In this document: positions 18,004 to 26,167 of the stretch, in pieces
How positions within the stretch are numbered: the stretch's first letter is position 1
Layout of the letters: each line of letters begins with the position of its first letter
Source of the DNA: Phycisphaeraceae bacterium
GTDB taxonomy: Bacteria; Planctomycetota; Phycisphaerae; Phycisphaerales; SM1A02
DNA: 64,000 nt
Direction of reading: 5' to 3'
Assembly: GCA_019636755.1 (NCBI GenBank)
Contig: JAHBWZ010000002.1
Location: 372,001 to 436,000 of the forward strand
The notes under the pieces: model-generated
Database searches by the model: none
The model's input: only the letters and a program-made list of their open reading frames with translations
What the model was told of the DNA's origin: nothing
Program-made: the position numbers and the translations under genes

Positions 18004-18160
18004 GAGCACACAGAGCCCACAGAGGCTGATCCGGATGGAGTCTGGTCATTGCGTTCTGCGGATCCGCGACATTGAGTGTGCGGACGGCGATGCACTGCGC
18101 TCAGGGCTCTGGCTCGCCTTCAGACCGCGCTGCTCTGTGTGCTCTGTGGCCTCTGTGTCG
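18004..18160. repeat. inverted pair of CACAGAG-rich repeats
   Basis: The block at 18004-18028 (GAGCACACAGAGCCCACAGAGG) and the block at 18131-18160 are near-complementary: the second, read on the - strand, again gives CACAGAG units in a row. They are about 100 bases apart in a gene-free stretch (17898-18234). Such CACAGAG strings are common interspersed repeats in planctomycete intergenic DNA. Confidence 0.6.
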
Positions 18161-18234
18161 ATCCTCCAGCGTGCCGCCTCGACTGACGCACACCGGGCAT
18201 CTCCGGCGCCGGCTCCGACTGGAACACGCACCTT

Positions 18235-18477
18235 CTACGCCACGAGCTCGATCCCGCAACGATTCGCCGTCTCGGATCGACGGACGGCAACGCGCCCGGT
18301 CAGCTGCAGGTTGGCGAGCGCATTGCGAACCTGCGACCGCGACCCTCCCGCGAGTTCGGCCAGGCGGGATTCGCTCGTCCCCGCGCCGGCATCGTGACGC
18401 AGCGCCGCCAGGACGGACGCGCCGAGATCGCCTCGGAAGTCTGCGCGGGTACGGAGATCCGGGTGGCGCGACATCAT
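18235..18477 (-). CDS. small winged-helix-like DNA-binding protein, 5' end uncertain
   Basis: An 80-residue protein with a helix-turn-helix pattern: an N-terminal helix (GASVLAALRHDAG), then SRLAELAGGSRSQVRNALANL as the probable recognition helix pair, and a wing-like beta strand (GRVAVRRSETANRCGIEL). The same frame continues upstream from the ATG at 18477 for 25 more codons to a stop at 18553-18555 and looks coding there too (KWGLWSQPVDFNEDAIRPAV), yet no ATG, GTG or TTG occurs in that extension. The gene may have lost its start or be joined by a frameshift to a coiled-coil fragment (LRHQNARLEREIVRLRLKLE) that is readable in another - frame at about 18570-18710. Family not assigned. Confidence 0.5.
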   Translation of the reverse strand: MMSRHPDLRTRADFRGDLGASVLAALRHDAGAGTSESRLAELAGGSRSQVRNALANLQLTGRVAVRRSETANRCGIELVA

Positions 18478-18829
18478 CCAGACGGCCGGGCGGATCGCGT
18501 CCTCGTTGAAGTCGACGGGCTGCGACCACAGACCCCACTTGCGAGAGAGATCTCAAACCCGATGCCGGAAGACCTCCGTCAATCACCTGCTCTCGCAGAA
18601 GACATCGACGCGCGGCGAGCTTCCCGGCCGGTTCGAGCTTCAGCCGCAACCGCACAATCTCACGCTCCAGCCGGGCATTCTGGTGCCTGAGCTGCGGTCG
18701 GTCGCAGGCTTCTGCGACTCGGGGTGCTCGGGAGCGGGCGACCCGACGCCAGCGGCGCCACGGAGCCAGATGGGAGGCATGGCGCCCCTCTCGCCTGATC
18801 GCGAGAAGCGACTCATCGCGGGAACGTGA

Positions 18830-21664
18830 TCATGGCAATGAGTCCGGCCAGGGTCCCGTGTCCTCGTCCTGCTGGCGCACGCTCATCCGGGATCCTCCGG
18901 TGCCGGACGTCCGACGCGCTCGCGTCGGGCCACGTCGCCAGCGCCAGAACCGCTTCTCCATCGCGATGACAGGCAGGCCCGCCAGGGCAACCAGCGTCGG
19001 GGCAACCCAATCGGCAAGGCTCAGCCGATGAGTATGGAAGAGCCGGTTGAGCGGCGGCAGATAGACGAAGCACAGTTGCAGGACCAGCGCTGTCGTGATC
19101 CCGTAGTACACGTATCTGTTGCTGAAGATTCCGATCCGCCACGCCGATTCCGTCAGCGAACGACAGTTCAGCAGGTAGACCGCCTGGAATACGATGATCG
19201 TGGTAACCGCGATAGTCTGCGACTCAGCAAGTGCGGTGCCGGGATCGATGCCCAGGCGGAGGTCGGTGTGATACTCGTAGTGGAACAGGCCGACGGCGCC
19301 CGCAGCCAGGAGCGCGGCGACAAGGAACGTCCGGCCGACGAGGAAAGCGTCCAGCAGCGGCGCAGCGGCGCTACGCGGGTGGCGCGTCATCACATCCGGT
19401 TCGGGCGCCTCGAAGGCCAGTGGGAGAGCGAGTGTGATCGCCACCACCAGGTTCACCCAGAGGATCTGCACCGGATTGATCGGCATGAGCAGGCGGCCGT
19501 CATGTACCGGGAAGAAAACCACCGCCACAAGGATGATCATCGCCTGGCCCAGGCTCGTGGGCAGCATGAACGTGAGCGACTTGATCAGGTTGTCGTAGAC
19601 TCGGCGTCCTTCCTCTACCGCAGCCTCGATCGATGCGAAGTTGTTGTCTGCGAGCACCATCTCCGCCGCCTCCTGCGCCACCGCGGTGCCTCCGATGCCC
19701 ATGGCGACACCGATGTCCGCGCGCCTGAGTGCCGGCGCATCGTTCACGCCGTCGCCAGTCATGGCCACTACCTCTCCGCAGGCCTGAAGAGCCCTTACGA
19801 GACGCAGTTTGTGCTCAGGCGAGACACGTGCGAAGACGTTGTGCGAACGAGCCAGTTCTTCCAGGTCGACGTCGGAGGCTGTGGCGATCTGCGGGCCGGA
19901 CACCACCGAATCGGCGGGCGCATCGCGTTCGAGCAGGCTCAGTTCGACCGCGATCGCACGCGCCGTATGGGGATGATCTCCGGTGATCATCTTCACAGCG
20001 ATGCCGGCCGTGCGACAGGCGTGAATCGCGCTCGGCACCTCTTCTCGGGGTGGGTCGATCATACCGGCGAGACCGAGGAACCGGAGAGGCGTCGCCGGGG
20101 ACGCGCCGTCGAACTCCCGCAGCGATCCGGGAGCCGGGCCCGAAGCGATCGCCAGAACCCGCATCCCCCTGACAGCCATCTCCTCCACAGCATCATGCAC
20201 AACCACGGGGTCCAGCGGGGCGCCATCGGCCAGAGCGTGACAGAAACCCACCACTCTTTCGGGTGCGCCCTTGAGACAGACCAGCCTGCTGCCGTGGTCG
20301 GCATGGTGCAGCGTCGCCATGTACTGCCGCTCGGAGTCGAAGGGCAGCACGTCGATTCGCGGGTGTCGCTCGCGCAGCGCCTCGTAATCCAGTCCTGCCT
20401 TGCAGGTGGCTACCAGCAGGGCAGCCTCGGTCGGGTCACCAAGGATGCTCCATCGCCCGTCACACCGCACCAGATGAGCGTCGTTGCACAGCGCTGCGGC
20501 GAGCAGCAGCTCCTGGGCTCCCGGTGGAATGCTCTCAACCTTCTTCCCGTTCGCAGTCAGTTCACCCGCAGGCACATAGCCGATCCCGCTGAGACTGTAT
20601 CGCTGTTTCGGCGTACAGAGTGCTTGCACGGTCATCTCGTTGCGGGTCAGCGTCCCAGTCTTGTCGGTGCAGATCACCGTGACACTGCCCAGTGTTTCGA
20701 CGGCCGGAAGACGGCGGATGATGACATTGCGACGCGCCATGCGACGGATCCCGATGGCAGAAGCGATCGTGATGGCGGCGGGCAGGCCTTCCGGAATCGC
20801 GGCCACTGCCAGCGTGATCGCGGCCATCAGACTGTCGATGAGCGGGTACTCCCGCAGCAGTCCTGCCGCCAGGATCAGAAGTGCAACGATGATGATGGCG
20901 GTCGTGATGCCGGCAGCGAGCTTCGCAAGCCGTCGGGCCAGAGGCGTGTCAGGCGCCCTGGTCTCGCCGAGCAGTTCCGAGATCCGGCCCAGCTCCGTAC
21001 GCGTACCCGTAGCGACCGCGATCGCCGTACCGGAGCCGGATGTCACGAGCGTTCCGCCGAACACCATGCACCTGCGGTCGCCGACCGCAGCATCCTGCGG
21101 CACCGGATCGACATGCTTCGGCACGGGAAGCGACTCGCCGGTGAGCGCAGCCTCGTCGGTGTGCAGGTTGTCCAGCTCGATCAGACGGAGGTCCGCGGGT
21201 ATTCTGTCGCCGGCCTGCAGCAGCACCACGTCGCCCGGCACGATCTCGTACGCGGGCACCTGCAGTGGGTCTCCGTCGCAGAGCACCGTGGCGTTCAGGG
21301 GCACCATCCGGCTGAGGGCTGCGATGGCCTCGCCGGCTTTCCTCTCCTGCAGGAATCCCACAACGCTGTTGATGACGACCACCGCGAGGATTACGATCCC
21401 GTCGGTGACTTTTCCGAGAAGCATCGCCGCCACCACCGAGACCAGCAGGATGTAGACGAGCGGCGTGGCCAGCTGGCGCAGCAGAGTCCGCCACGCTCCC
21501 TCACGCCGCGATCGTTCGATGCGGTTCGGTCCGTAGCGAGAGATTCGAGCTTGTGCCTCGGATCGCGACAGGCCCTGCGGACCGGAGTTCAGGAACGGAA
21601 ACATCCGCTCCAGGGGGAGCGAGTGCCAGGCTGTCTGCTGCGGTTCTGCTTCGTCCTTCGGCAT
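18830..21664 (-). CDS. P-type cation-transporting ATPase (Ca2+-type, P2A-like)
   Basis: A 944-residue ion pump. Features in order: N-terminal cation-ATPase domain (WHSLPLERMFPFL...GLSRSEAQARISRYGPN), first hydrophobic pair (about 68-104), actuator domain with TGES (175-178), PEGL in helix 4 (291-294), phosphorylation site DKTGT (334-338), nucleotide-domain KGAPERV, hinge GDGVNDAP, and a C-terminal set of four to six helices. PEGL together with the SERCA/PMR1-like order points to calcium or a related divalent cation. ATG 21664 is chosen because the upstream frame overlaps the attC-like site at 21742-21801; the start is 78 bases past the core of that site. GC content appears lower than in the core genes. 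It may be the last cassette or the chromosomal flank of the decayed integron. Confidence 0.92.
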   Translation of the reverse strand: MPKDEAEPQQTAWHSLPLERMFPFLNSGPQGLSRSEAQARISRYGPNRIERSRREGAWRTLLRQLATPLVYILLVSVVAAMLLGKVTDGIVILAVVVINSVVGFLQERKAGEAIAALSRMVPLNATVLCDGDPLQVPAYEIVPGDVVLLQAGDRIPADLRLIELDNLHTDEAALTGESLPVPKHVDPVPQDAAVGDRRCMVFGGTLVTSGSGTAIAVATGTRTELGRISELLGETRAPDTPLARRLAKLAAGITTAIIIVALLILAAGLLREYPLIDSLMAAITLAVAAIPEGLPAAITIASAIGIRRMARRNVIIRRLPAVETLGSVTVICTDKTGTLTRNEMTVQALCTPKQRYSLSGIGYVPAGELTANGKKVESIPPGAQELLLAAALCNDAHLVRCDGRWSILGDPTEAALLVATCKAGLDYEALRERHPRIDVLPFDSERQYMATLHHADHGSRLVCLKGAPERVVGFCHALADGAPLDPVVVHDAVEEMAVRGMRVLAIASGPAPGSLREFDGASPATPLRFLGLAGMIDPPREEVPSAIHACRTAGIAVKMITGDHPHTARAIAVELSLLERDAPADSVVSGPQIATASDVDLEELARSHNVFARVSPEHKLRLVRALQACGEVVAMTGDGVNDAPALRRADIGVAMGIGGTAVAQEAAEMVLADNNFASIEAAVEEGRRVYDNLIKSLTFMLPTSLGQAMIILVAVVFFPVHDGRLLMPINPVQILWVNLVVAITLALPLAFEAPEPDVMTRHPRSAAAPLLDAFLVGRTFLVAALLAAGAVGLFHYEYHTDLRLGIDPGTALAESQTIAVTTIIVFQAVYLLNCRSLTESAWRIGIFSNRYVYYGITTALVLQLCFVYLPPLNRLFHTHRLSLADWVAPTLVALAGLPVIAMEKRFWRWRRGPTRARRTSGTGGSRMSVRQQDEDTGPWPDSLP

Positions 21665-21741
21665 GCCACCATCTCGGGTCGCTGGGAAACGGGTGGCGGG
21701 TCGGAATTCCGCCGGAATCACATGCCCCTCGGGGCCAGCCA

Positions 21742-21801
21742 GCATAACGCTCGGCATCAGCGGCGGCGCACAGCGCCGTCCGCTTCATGCTGGTGTTCAA
21801 C
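21742..21801 (-). repeat. attC-like integron recombination site 2
   Basis: Read on the - strand, a 60-bp site begins with GTTGAAC, ends with GTTATGC and folds into a long stem: CAGCAT-G-AAGCGG on one arm faces CCGCTG-ATGCCG on the other, with a CGGCGC/GCGCCG core and a short loop. The lone G is unpaired, as the extrahelical base of attC sites is. The arms are almost identical to the site at 23989-24048. The outer boxes deviate by one base each from the RYYYAAC and GTTRRRY consensus. Confidence 0.65.
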
Positions 21802-21865
21802 ACTGCCTCAGAACCCGCGATCAAGTGGATATCCTCCCAGTCAGGACGACGCCAAGGAGGTCAGG

Positions 21866-22180
21866 ATGGCCCGTACGAAGTGACCCCCGCACTCGCTCCC
21901 CACGATCTGGCGATGCCCGGATGAACACTGGGAGAACTTCAACGAGCCGACGCTGCGGCGCCTCGACCCTCCGGCGAAGACGAGGCGAAGCCGCATCGAT
22001 CCACGGCGTGCTCTGGACGGCATGATCTGCCAATTGCGCACGGACTGCCAGTGGCACGCGCTCCCCTGCGAGTTCGGAGGTGATCGTCCGATTCATCGCC
22101 TGTTCCAACGGTGGTTCGCTCGTGGCGTGATCGATGAAGTGTGCGCGCTGCTCGATAGAGCAACATCCTGTCTGCAGATT
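21866..22180 (+). pseudogene. N-terminal remnant of an IS5-type transposase
   Basis: The + frame from ATG 21866 (GGAGG upstream) reads MARTK, then a stop, then continues in the same frame as DEHWENFNEPTLRRLDPPAK and ALDGMICQLRTDCQWHALPC followed by FQRWFARGVIDEVCALL. This is the N-terminal helical part of IS5-type DDE transposases (usual pattern: ALDG-hhh-LRTGCQW-x-x-LP...FxRW). Similarity stops near 22180, shortly before the IS256-like element begins. The C-terminal half of an IS5-type transposase reappears beyond that element at 23521-23718. Confidence 0.7.
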
Positions 22181-22295
22181 CGCGCCGCGGCCCGCTCCTC
22201 CGGGGGCTCAATTGCCGCCCCCGGACCCCGGCTCTCCCCCGGAAGGGCTCCGGGGGCCATGACTGGTGGGCCGGCCGGTGAACATGCATGCGCAG

Positions 22296-23470
22296 GAACT
22301 GAAGTCGGCGGATCATCGTGGCGGTCACGATCCGGACTGCGGGCTGAGGTAGATGCGTGAGGTCGTCCACTCCTCGTCGATCTCCACGACCAGCGCGGTG
22401 ACCAGGCGGAGAAGCGACGCCTCGTTCGGGAAGAGGCTGGCGACGCGGGTTCGTCGAAGCAGTTCGCGGTTGACTCGCTCAAGGCTGTTGATCGTGCGAA
22501 GGCGGCGCTGGTGATGCGTCGGCAGCGCGAAGATGGTCAGTCCCTCCGGGATGGCGGACTCCATCCAGTCGGCGAGTTTCGGCGCCACCTTGCGGTACTT
22601 CGCGGCGATCTCCGCGAGTCGCTGATCGGCCTTCGATCGATCCGGCGCGTTGAAAATCGACCGGATGTCCCGCGCCACGTCCTGTCGCAGGGTGACCCTC
22701 GGGACGTACGCCTGGGCATTGTGCTGCAGATGGAACTGACATCGCTGCCAGGGAATCGATGGCATGGTGGCCATGCGTGCGGACCTGAGACCCGCGTGAT
22801 CGTCGCTGACGATCAGCTCGACACCCGTCATGCCACGCCTCTGGAGCGACTCGAGGAACGACCGCCAGTGAGGCTCCGCCTCGCTCAGTGCGACGCTGGT
22901 TCCCAGGACGGTGCGGTAGCCGTCCGCACGAACACCGGTTGCGATGAGCACGGCACAGTCCCGCACGCTGCCGCCGTGCCGGACCTTCTCGTATCTCGCG
23001 TCGAGGACGAGGTACCTGATGGTGCCGATGTCCCGGTTGCGCCACTGCGCCAGCTGCTCGTCGAGTTCAGCCGCGGCCCGGCTGACCTGCGTGCTGCTGA
23101 CCTCGAGGCCGCACATCTCCTCCAGAACCTTGCGGACGCGCCGGGCCGAGACGCCTCGCGCCTGGGGAACCTGAAGCTGCAGTTCTCCGACACGCGTGGC
23201 CAGAGTCCGGGGCTTGAAGCCGTTGGCATAGCCGCGGCGCTCGGTGGAGCGCTCGTAAGGGCCTGCGCCGAGGGCCTTCTCGCGCTCAAGGGTCATGGCG
23301 AGATCGAGGATGGCGGTGAAGGTCTCGGCGATGGCCCCATCATGAATCCCCTGGTTCCGTGGCTGGCGACGAGTTCCACGCTGTCATTGAGCGCGGTACG
23401 ATCCTGCTGGCGGGTCATTCTGGACTCCTTTGCACTTGGAGAAAGCCAGATGATCCGCCGTTTTCAGAAC
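22296..23470 (-). mobile_element. IS256-family insertion sequence, defective copy
   Basis: Bounded by imperfect terminal inverted repeats at 22296-22320 and 23446-23470; 19 of 25 bases match, with the shared core CGGCGGATCATC. The true ends may lie up to 40 bases further out, because similarity to the fragments at 42 kb continues outward. It contains one transposase gene on the - strand that is frameshifted and internally deleted. It sits inside an older IS5-type element. Confidence 0.75.
22325..23418 (-). pseudogene. IS256-family (mutator-type) transposase, frameshifted and internally deleted
   Basis: From ATG 23418 the frame reads MTRQQDRTALNDSVELVASH and then shifts near 23340 (one base missing in GGGGCCATC); the rest is open to the stop at 22325. 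Intact parts are ERRGYANGFKPRTLATRVGE, VSRAAAELDEQLAQW, the first catalytic Asp in YLVLDARYEKVR, the second in LIVSDDHAG, the WQRCQFHLQHN motif, and the Glu in SLERVNRELLRRT. About 30 residues usual in the family between the QVP strand and the VSxRxVxKVLEE helix are absent; the sequence jumps from LQVPQARG to VSARRVRK. The remnant at 42.2 kb still has that segment (FYPGCMDKESRREKSL). The element is unlikely to move by itself. Confidence 0.85.
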
Positions 23471-23520
23471 CCCTGCTCGGTGCCGGCAGCAGCCTGCGGC
23501 CGGAACCGAATTTACAGACG

Positions 23521-23718
23521 AGACGTTACACGCCCCATCCATCCGTGGCGGTGAGCCAGCGGAAACGAAGGCTGACGGAGGAAGTGTTCGGCTGGATGAA
23601 ACAGGTCGGCGGGCTGCGCCGCGCCCGGGTCTCCGGGCAATGGAAGATCCAGCAACTGGCCGAGATTGCTCTGTCTGCCCTGAACCTGCTGAGAATCGCC
23701 CGGCTGCAGGCGACATAG
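23521..23718 (+). pseudogene. C-terminal remnant of an IS5-type transposase
   Basis: The + frame ends RKRRLTEEVFGWMKQVGG followed by KIQQLAEIALSALNLLRIAR and a stop at 23718. The E-x-x-FGW-x-K motif supplies the third catalytic residue of the DDE triad, and the closing ALNLxRxxxL is usual for the family. Everything between the N-terminal remnant (21866-22180) and this point is replaced by the IS256-like element. The two halves could come from one element or from two related ones. Confidence 0.7.
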
Positions 23719-23875
23719 CACGCGCCAGCCAGTGCCAATCCGGTCAGAATCGTCCCGGACGAGCCTGATCGGAGACGGAAACAACAGATCACGCGGCGAG
23801 AATCGCGGGTTGAAAGGCAAGCGAGGGCCGGAGGGACGAGGTCTCGTGGTCGGACGAGGGGAAGGTCAACAGCCT

Positions 23876-23944
23876 GCTAGCTATCTCGACGCGACAGGCT
23901 CTCAGCTTCCTGAAGTTCTGAATCTCAATAAATGCAATGTTCAT
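23876..23944 (-). pseudogene. 5' fragment of an OLD/RecF-like AAA ATPase gene
   Basis: ATG at 23944, with AGGAG 8 bases upstream, opens MNIAFIEIQNFRKLRACRVEI. This matches the first strand and NFRKL motif that precede the Walker A loop of OLD-family overcoming-lysogenization nucleases and RecF/SMC-like ATPases. The similarity ends near 23876, where IS-related DNA begins, and the following frame soon stops. The start codon is 50 bases from the core of the attC-like site at 23989-24048, as expected for the first gene of a cassette. No C-terminal part of the gene was found before the second attC-like site. Confidence 0.6.
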
Positions 23945-23988
23945 TCAGCATTCTCCTGCGCACTGCCCGAGCGAGTATTGGCTTTGCT

Positions 23989-24048
23989 TTCCAACGCTCA
24001 GCATCAGCGGCGGCGCGTAGCGCCGCCCGCTGCATGCTGTTGTTCGGC
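23989..24048 (-). repeat. attC-like integron recombination site 1
   Basis: A 60-bp site on the - strand, running from GCCGAAC to GTTGGAA. One arm, CAGCAT-G-CAGCGG, pairs perfectly with CCGCTG-ATGCTG on the other, leaving one unpaired G; GGCGGCGC/GCGCCGCC continues the stem around a short loop. The unpaired base and the 7-base end boxes are the hallmarks of attC. The site starts 8 bases after the stop codon of the NACHT-like gene, the normal place for an attC in a gene cassette. Confidence 0.72.
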
Positions 24049-24055
24049 GGCATGT

Positions 24056-26164
24056 TCATGGCACTCCTTGCAGGAACGCCTCAAGTTCCTTCGACGATTT
24101 GTACTGCCGAAGCTGCTGCCAAGAAATCCCAAGCTTCGCGTCGCATCTAGCCGAGTCAACGTAGTAGAACTTCGGATCACTACGGAGGATGCCGTCGCGG
24201 AGGAGTGCGGCGAGAATTCGCCGTCCAAGATCGCCTCGCAAGACGCGTTCATGTTCGATTTTCGCACGGTACTTCGCTAGGCCACCTTTCTTGTGCGAAC
24301 GGAATTCCGACAGGATTCTTCGGAGCCTCCGATACTTTTCCTTCAACGCAGGATCGACGGGTGCGACCGTGAGCTTGTCAACATACTTCGCCAGGGGGTA
24401 ATCGAGCGTGTGCTCGAGACACCGAATCTCCATCCTGCCCGCGCACACGGATACGGCATTGGCATGCCCTTCGGCTTTCTGCGTACTGATAAGCAACCCA
24501 GCATCCTGGTCTGGGTCATCGTCGCCTCGTCGTGGGATCGACCGCACGATGACGTCGGGCGTGTCGATCCGGACACCCTTTGCCGAGATGCTGCAGTCGC
24601 CGATCACCACCAGTGCGGACGCTCCGCCTAACTCTACACGACAAGGAAGCGTCGCGTGCGCATTGACGAGATACGGTCCAAGGGGAATGGCTTCGCTGTC
24701 GAGGATACCCGTGAATGTGAACGTCCGCTCCTGGTTCTTGTCTGGGAACTCGATTTGAATATTCAGTTCCGCAGTGCTCGGTCCCACCTCCCCCGGGTCC
24801 TCCCAACTGTCCCCACTGATGTCGATGGCGATCGCGGCCTCGATGCCGAGGAACTCCGATGACGATTGCATCAGCATATTGAGACACTGCACGCTGATCG
24901 AACGTTGACTGCTAAGCGCAGCCATGACGTACAGGAGGTGATACGTTGGGCGATTCGCATTGGCATACTCGACGGCAAGAGCCCGATACTCCTGCCTGCT
25001 ACTGAGCGCGCAGCGGGCGACTGCCACCGCGCCGAAGACCGCGTTGCGGAGTCGTGTCTCATCGAGAAACGGATGTTCCGGACACCAGCTGGCAACAGCT
25101 GCCTCATACCGTTCGTTCAGCGCACTATCCGCAACCAATTGGACAGGAAACGGCTTGGCGAGTGCTCGAGACAATAGCCGTGCACACTGCTCTTCTCGGT
25201 CATAAAGGGACCGCCGCAGTGATTGAGCGAGTGACCCTCCAACCTCCGTTGCGATGGATTCGATGAAGTTCGGGAGAGCCTTCTCATCGTGCTCCCGATT
25301 GAGCAAATAGTCGGAAATGCGGATGAGAAGGTCGATCTCGACTTGGCCCCCGGTCTGCTCACCCAGGGCCTGTTGAACGCGGTGATAGTTCCTCTCCTCC
25401 CGCAGTAGCGTTGATATGGCGTCAAGCACCGGAGGGTACCCGACAAACGACAGGAACGCGTCCTCGGGCTTGGACGGAGTGGCTGAGAACGCCGCGCTCA
25501 GTCTGTCGAGCACACTGTCTCGCGCGCACTCATAGCTCTGCCTTTGGCTATGGCCGCCGGTGGAGACAAGGGCGTCGATGTAGGTTTTCGCTTGGGGGAG
25601 ATCAAACGGATCGATCTGGACCATTCCAACGTCTATGCCTTTGTCGGCGAGGTAGCACCAAGTGCCGAGAAGTACCTGGCTGCGGCCAAACACGAGTATC
25701 ACGGTGCTTGGCGATCCCTTTGAACGCTCGATCAGATCGTCCAGGAACGCTTCAAATCCTTCCTCCGTCGTCTTCGACCTCCCCTCGTCGATCCCGTCAA
25801 CGATGATTCCGTGGGTTCCGGTTCGAAGGCCCTCCAAGACGGGCCCAACCCTATCGATGGGATAGGCGGTCGTGAGAATGCCGGTCAGTGTGTTGTCACC
25901 GACCGGCTTGTGCTTCGCCAAATCCAAAATAGGCAGCTGAGTGTCAAACGAGAGCGCACGGGCCGTCGTCGTTTTTCCGGCTGCGCCAACGGCCGACACA
26001 ACGATAATGGGCGGCTTCTCTGAAGGAAACTCGATTTTAGAGAAGGCCGGCTCAATGTACGGACTCGGGCGTGTCGATTGCACAAAAAACGAACTGGACC
26101 CGGCCTGAAGTGGTGTCGGAGCCTTTCGCGAGGCTAGGATTGATTTGAGCGTGTAGTACTGCAC
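24056..26164 (-). CDS. NACHT-like STAND NTPase, candidate defence gene in an integron cassette
   Basis: A 702-residue P-loop NTPase. Walker A is GAAGKTTT at 60-67 and Walker B is GIIVDGIDEG at 119-128; the VDGIDE form is typical of NACHT modules. STVILVFGRSQ (about 153-163) is a likely sensor strand. Residues 200-420 are mainly helical, about 470-590 look rich in beta strands (IQIEFPDKNQERTFTFTGIL), and the last 90 residues are basic and helical (KEKYRRLRRILSEFRSHKKG). No nuclease, TIR or protease motif was recognised. The start is GTG 26164 with AGAGGAG 6 bases upstream. GC content is clearly lower than in the core genes. Known NACHT/STAND proteins of bacteria sense phage proteins and trigger cell death; that role is inferred here. 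It is followed at once by an attC-like site. Confidence 0.8.
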   Translation of the reverse strand: MQYYTLKSILASRKAPTPLQAGSSSFFVQSTRPSPYIEPAFSKIEFPSEKPPIIVVSAVGAAGKTTTARALSFDTQLPILDLAKHKPVGDNTLTGILTTAYPIDRVGPVLEGLRTGTHGIIVDGIDEGRSKTTEEGFEAFLDDLIERSKGSPSTVILVFGRSQVLLGTWCYLADKGIDVGMVQIDPFDLPQAKTYIDALVSTGGHSQRQSYECARDSVLDRLSAAFSATPSKPEDAFLSFVGYPPVLDAISTLLREERNYHRVQQALGEQTGGQVEIDLLIRISDYLLNREHDEKALPNFIESIATEVGGSLAQSLRRSLYDREEQCARLLSRALAKPFPVQLVADSALNERYEAAVASWCPEHPFLDETRLRNAVFGAVAVARCALSSRQEYRALAVEYANANRPTYHLLYVMAALSSQRSISVQCLNMLMQSSSEFLGIEAAIAIDISGDSWEDPGEVGPSTAELNIQIEFPDKNQERTFTFTGILDSEAIPLGPYLVNAHATLPCRVELGGASALVVIGDCSISAKGVRIDTPDVIVRSIPRRGDDDPDQDAGLLISTQKAEGHANAVSVCAGRMEIRCLEHTLDYPLAKYVDKLTVAPVDPALKEKYRRLRRILSEFRSHKKGGLAKYRAKIEHERVLRGDLGRRILAALLRDGILRSDPKFYYVDSARCDAKLGISWQQLRQYKSSKELEAFLQGVP

Positions 26165-26167
26165 TTG

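Noticed and set aside
21665-21757. An upstream start for the P-type ATPase at 21757.
   Set aside because: It would begin inside the attC-like site, and the added residues do not resemble the family N-terminus.
19028-21883. A 951-codon open frame on the + strand opposite the P-type ATPase.
   Set aside because: Composition is unnatural and the ATPase motifs on the other strand are complete.
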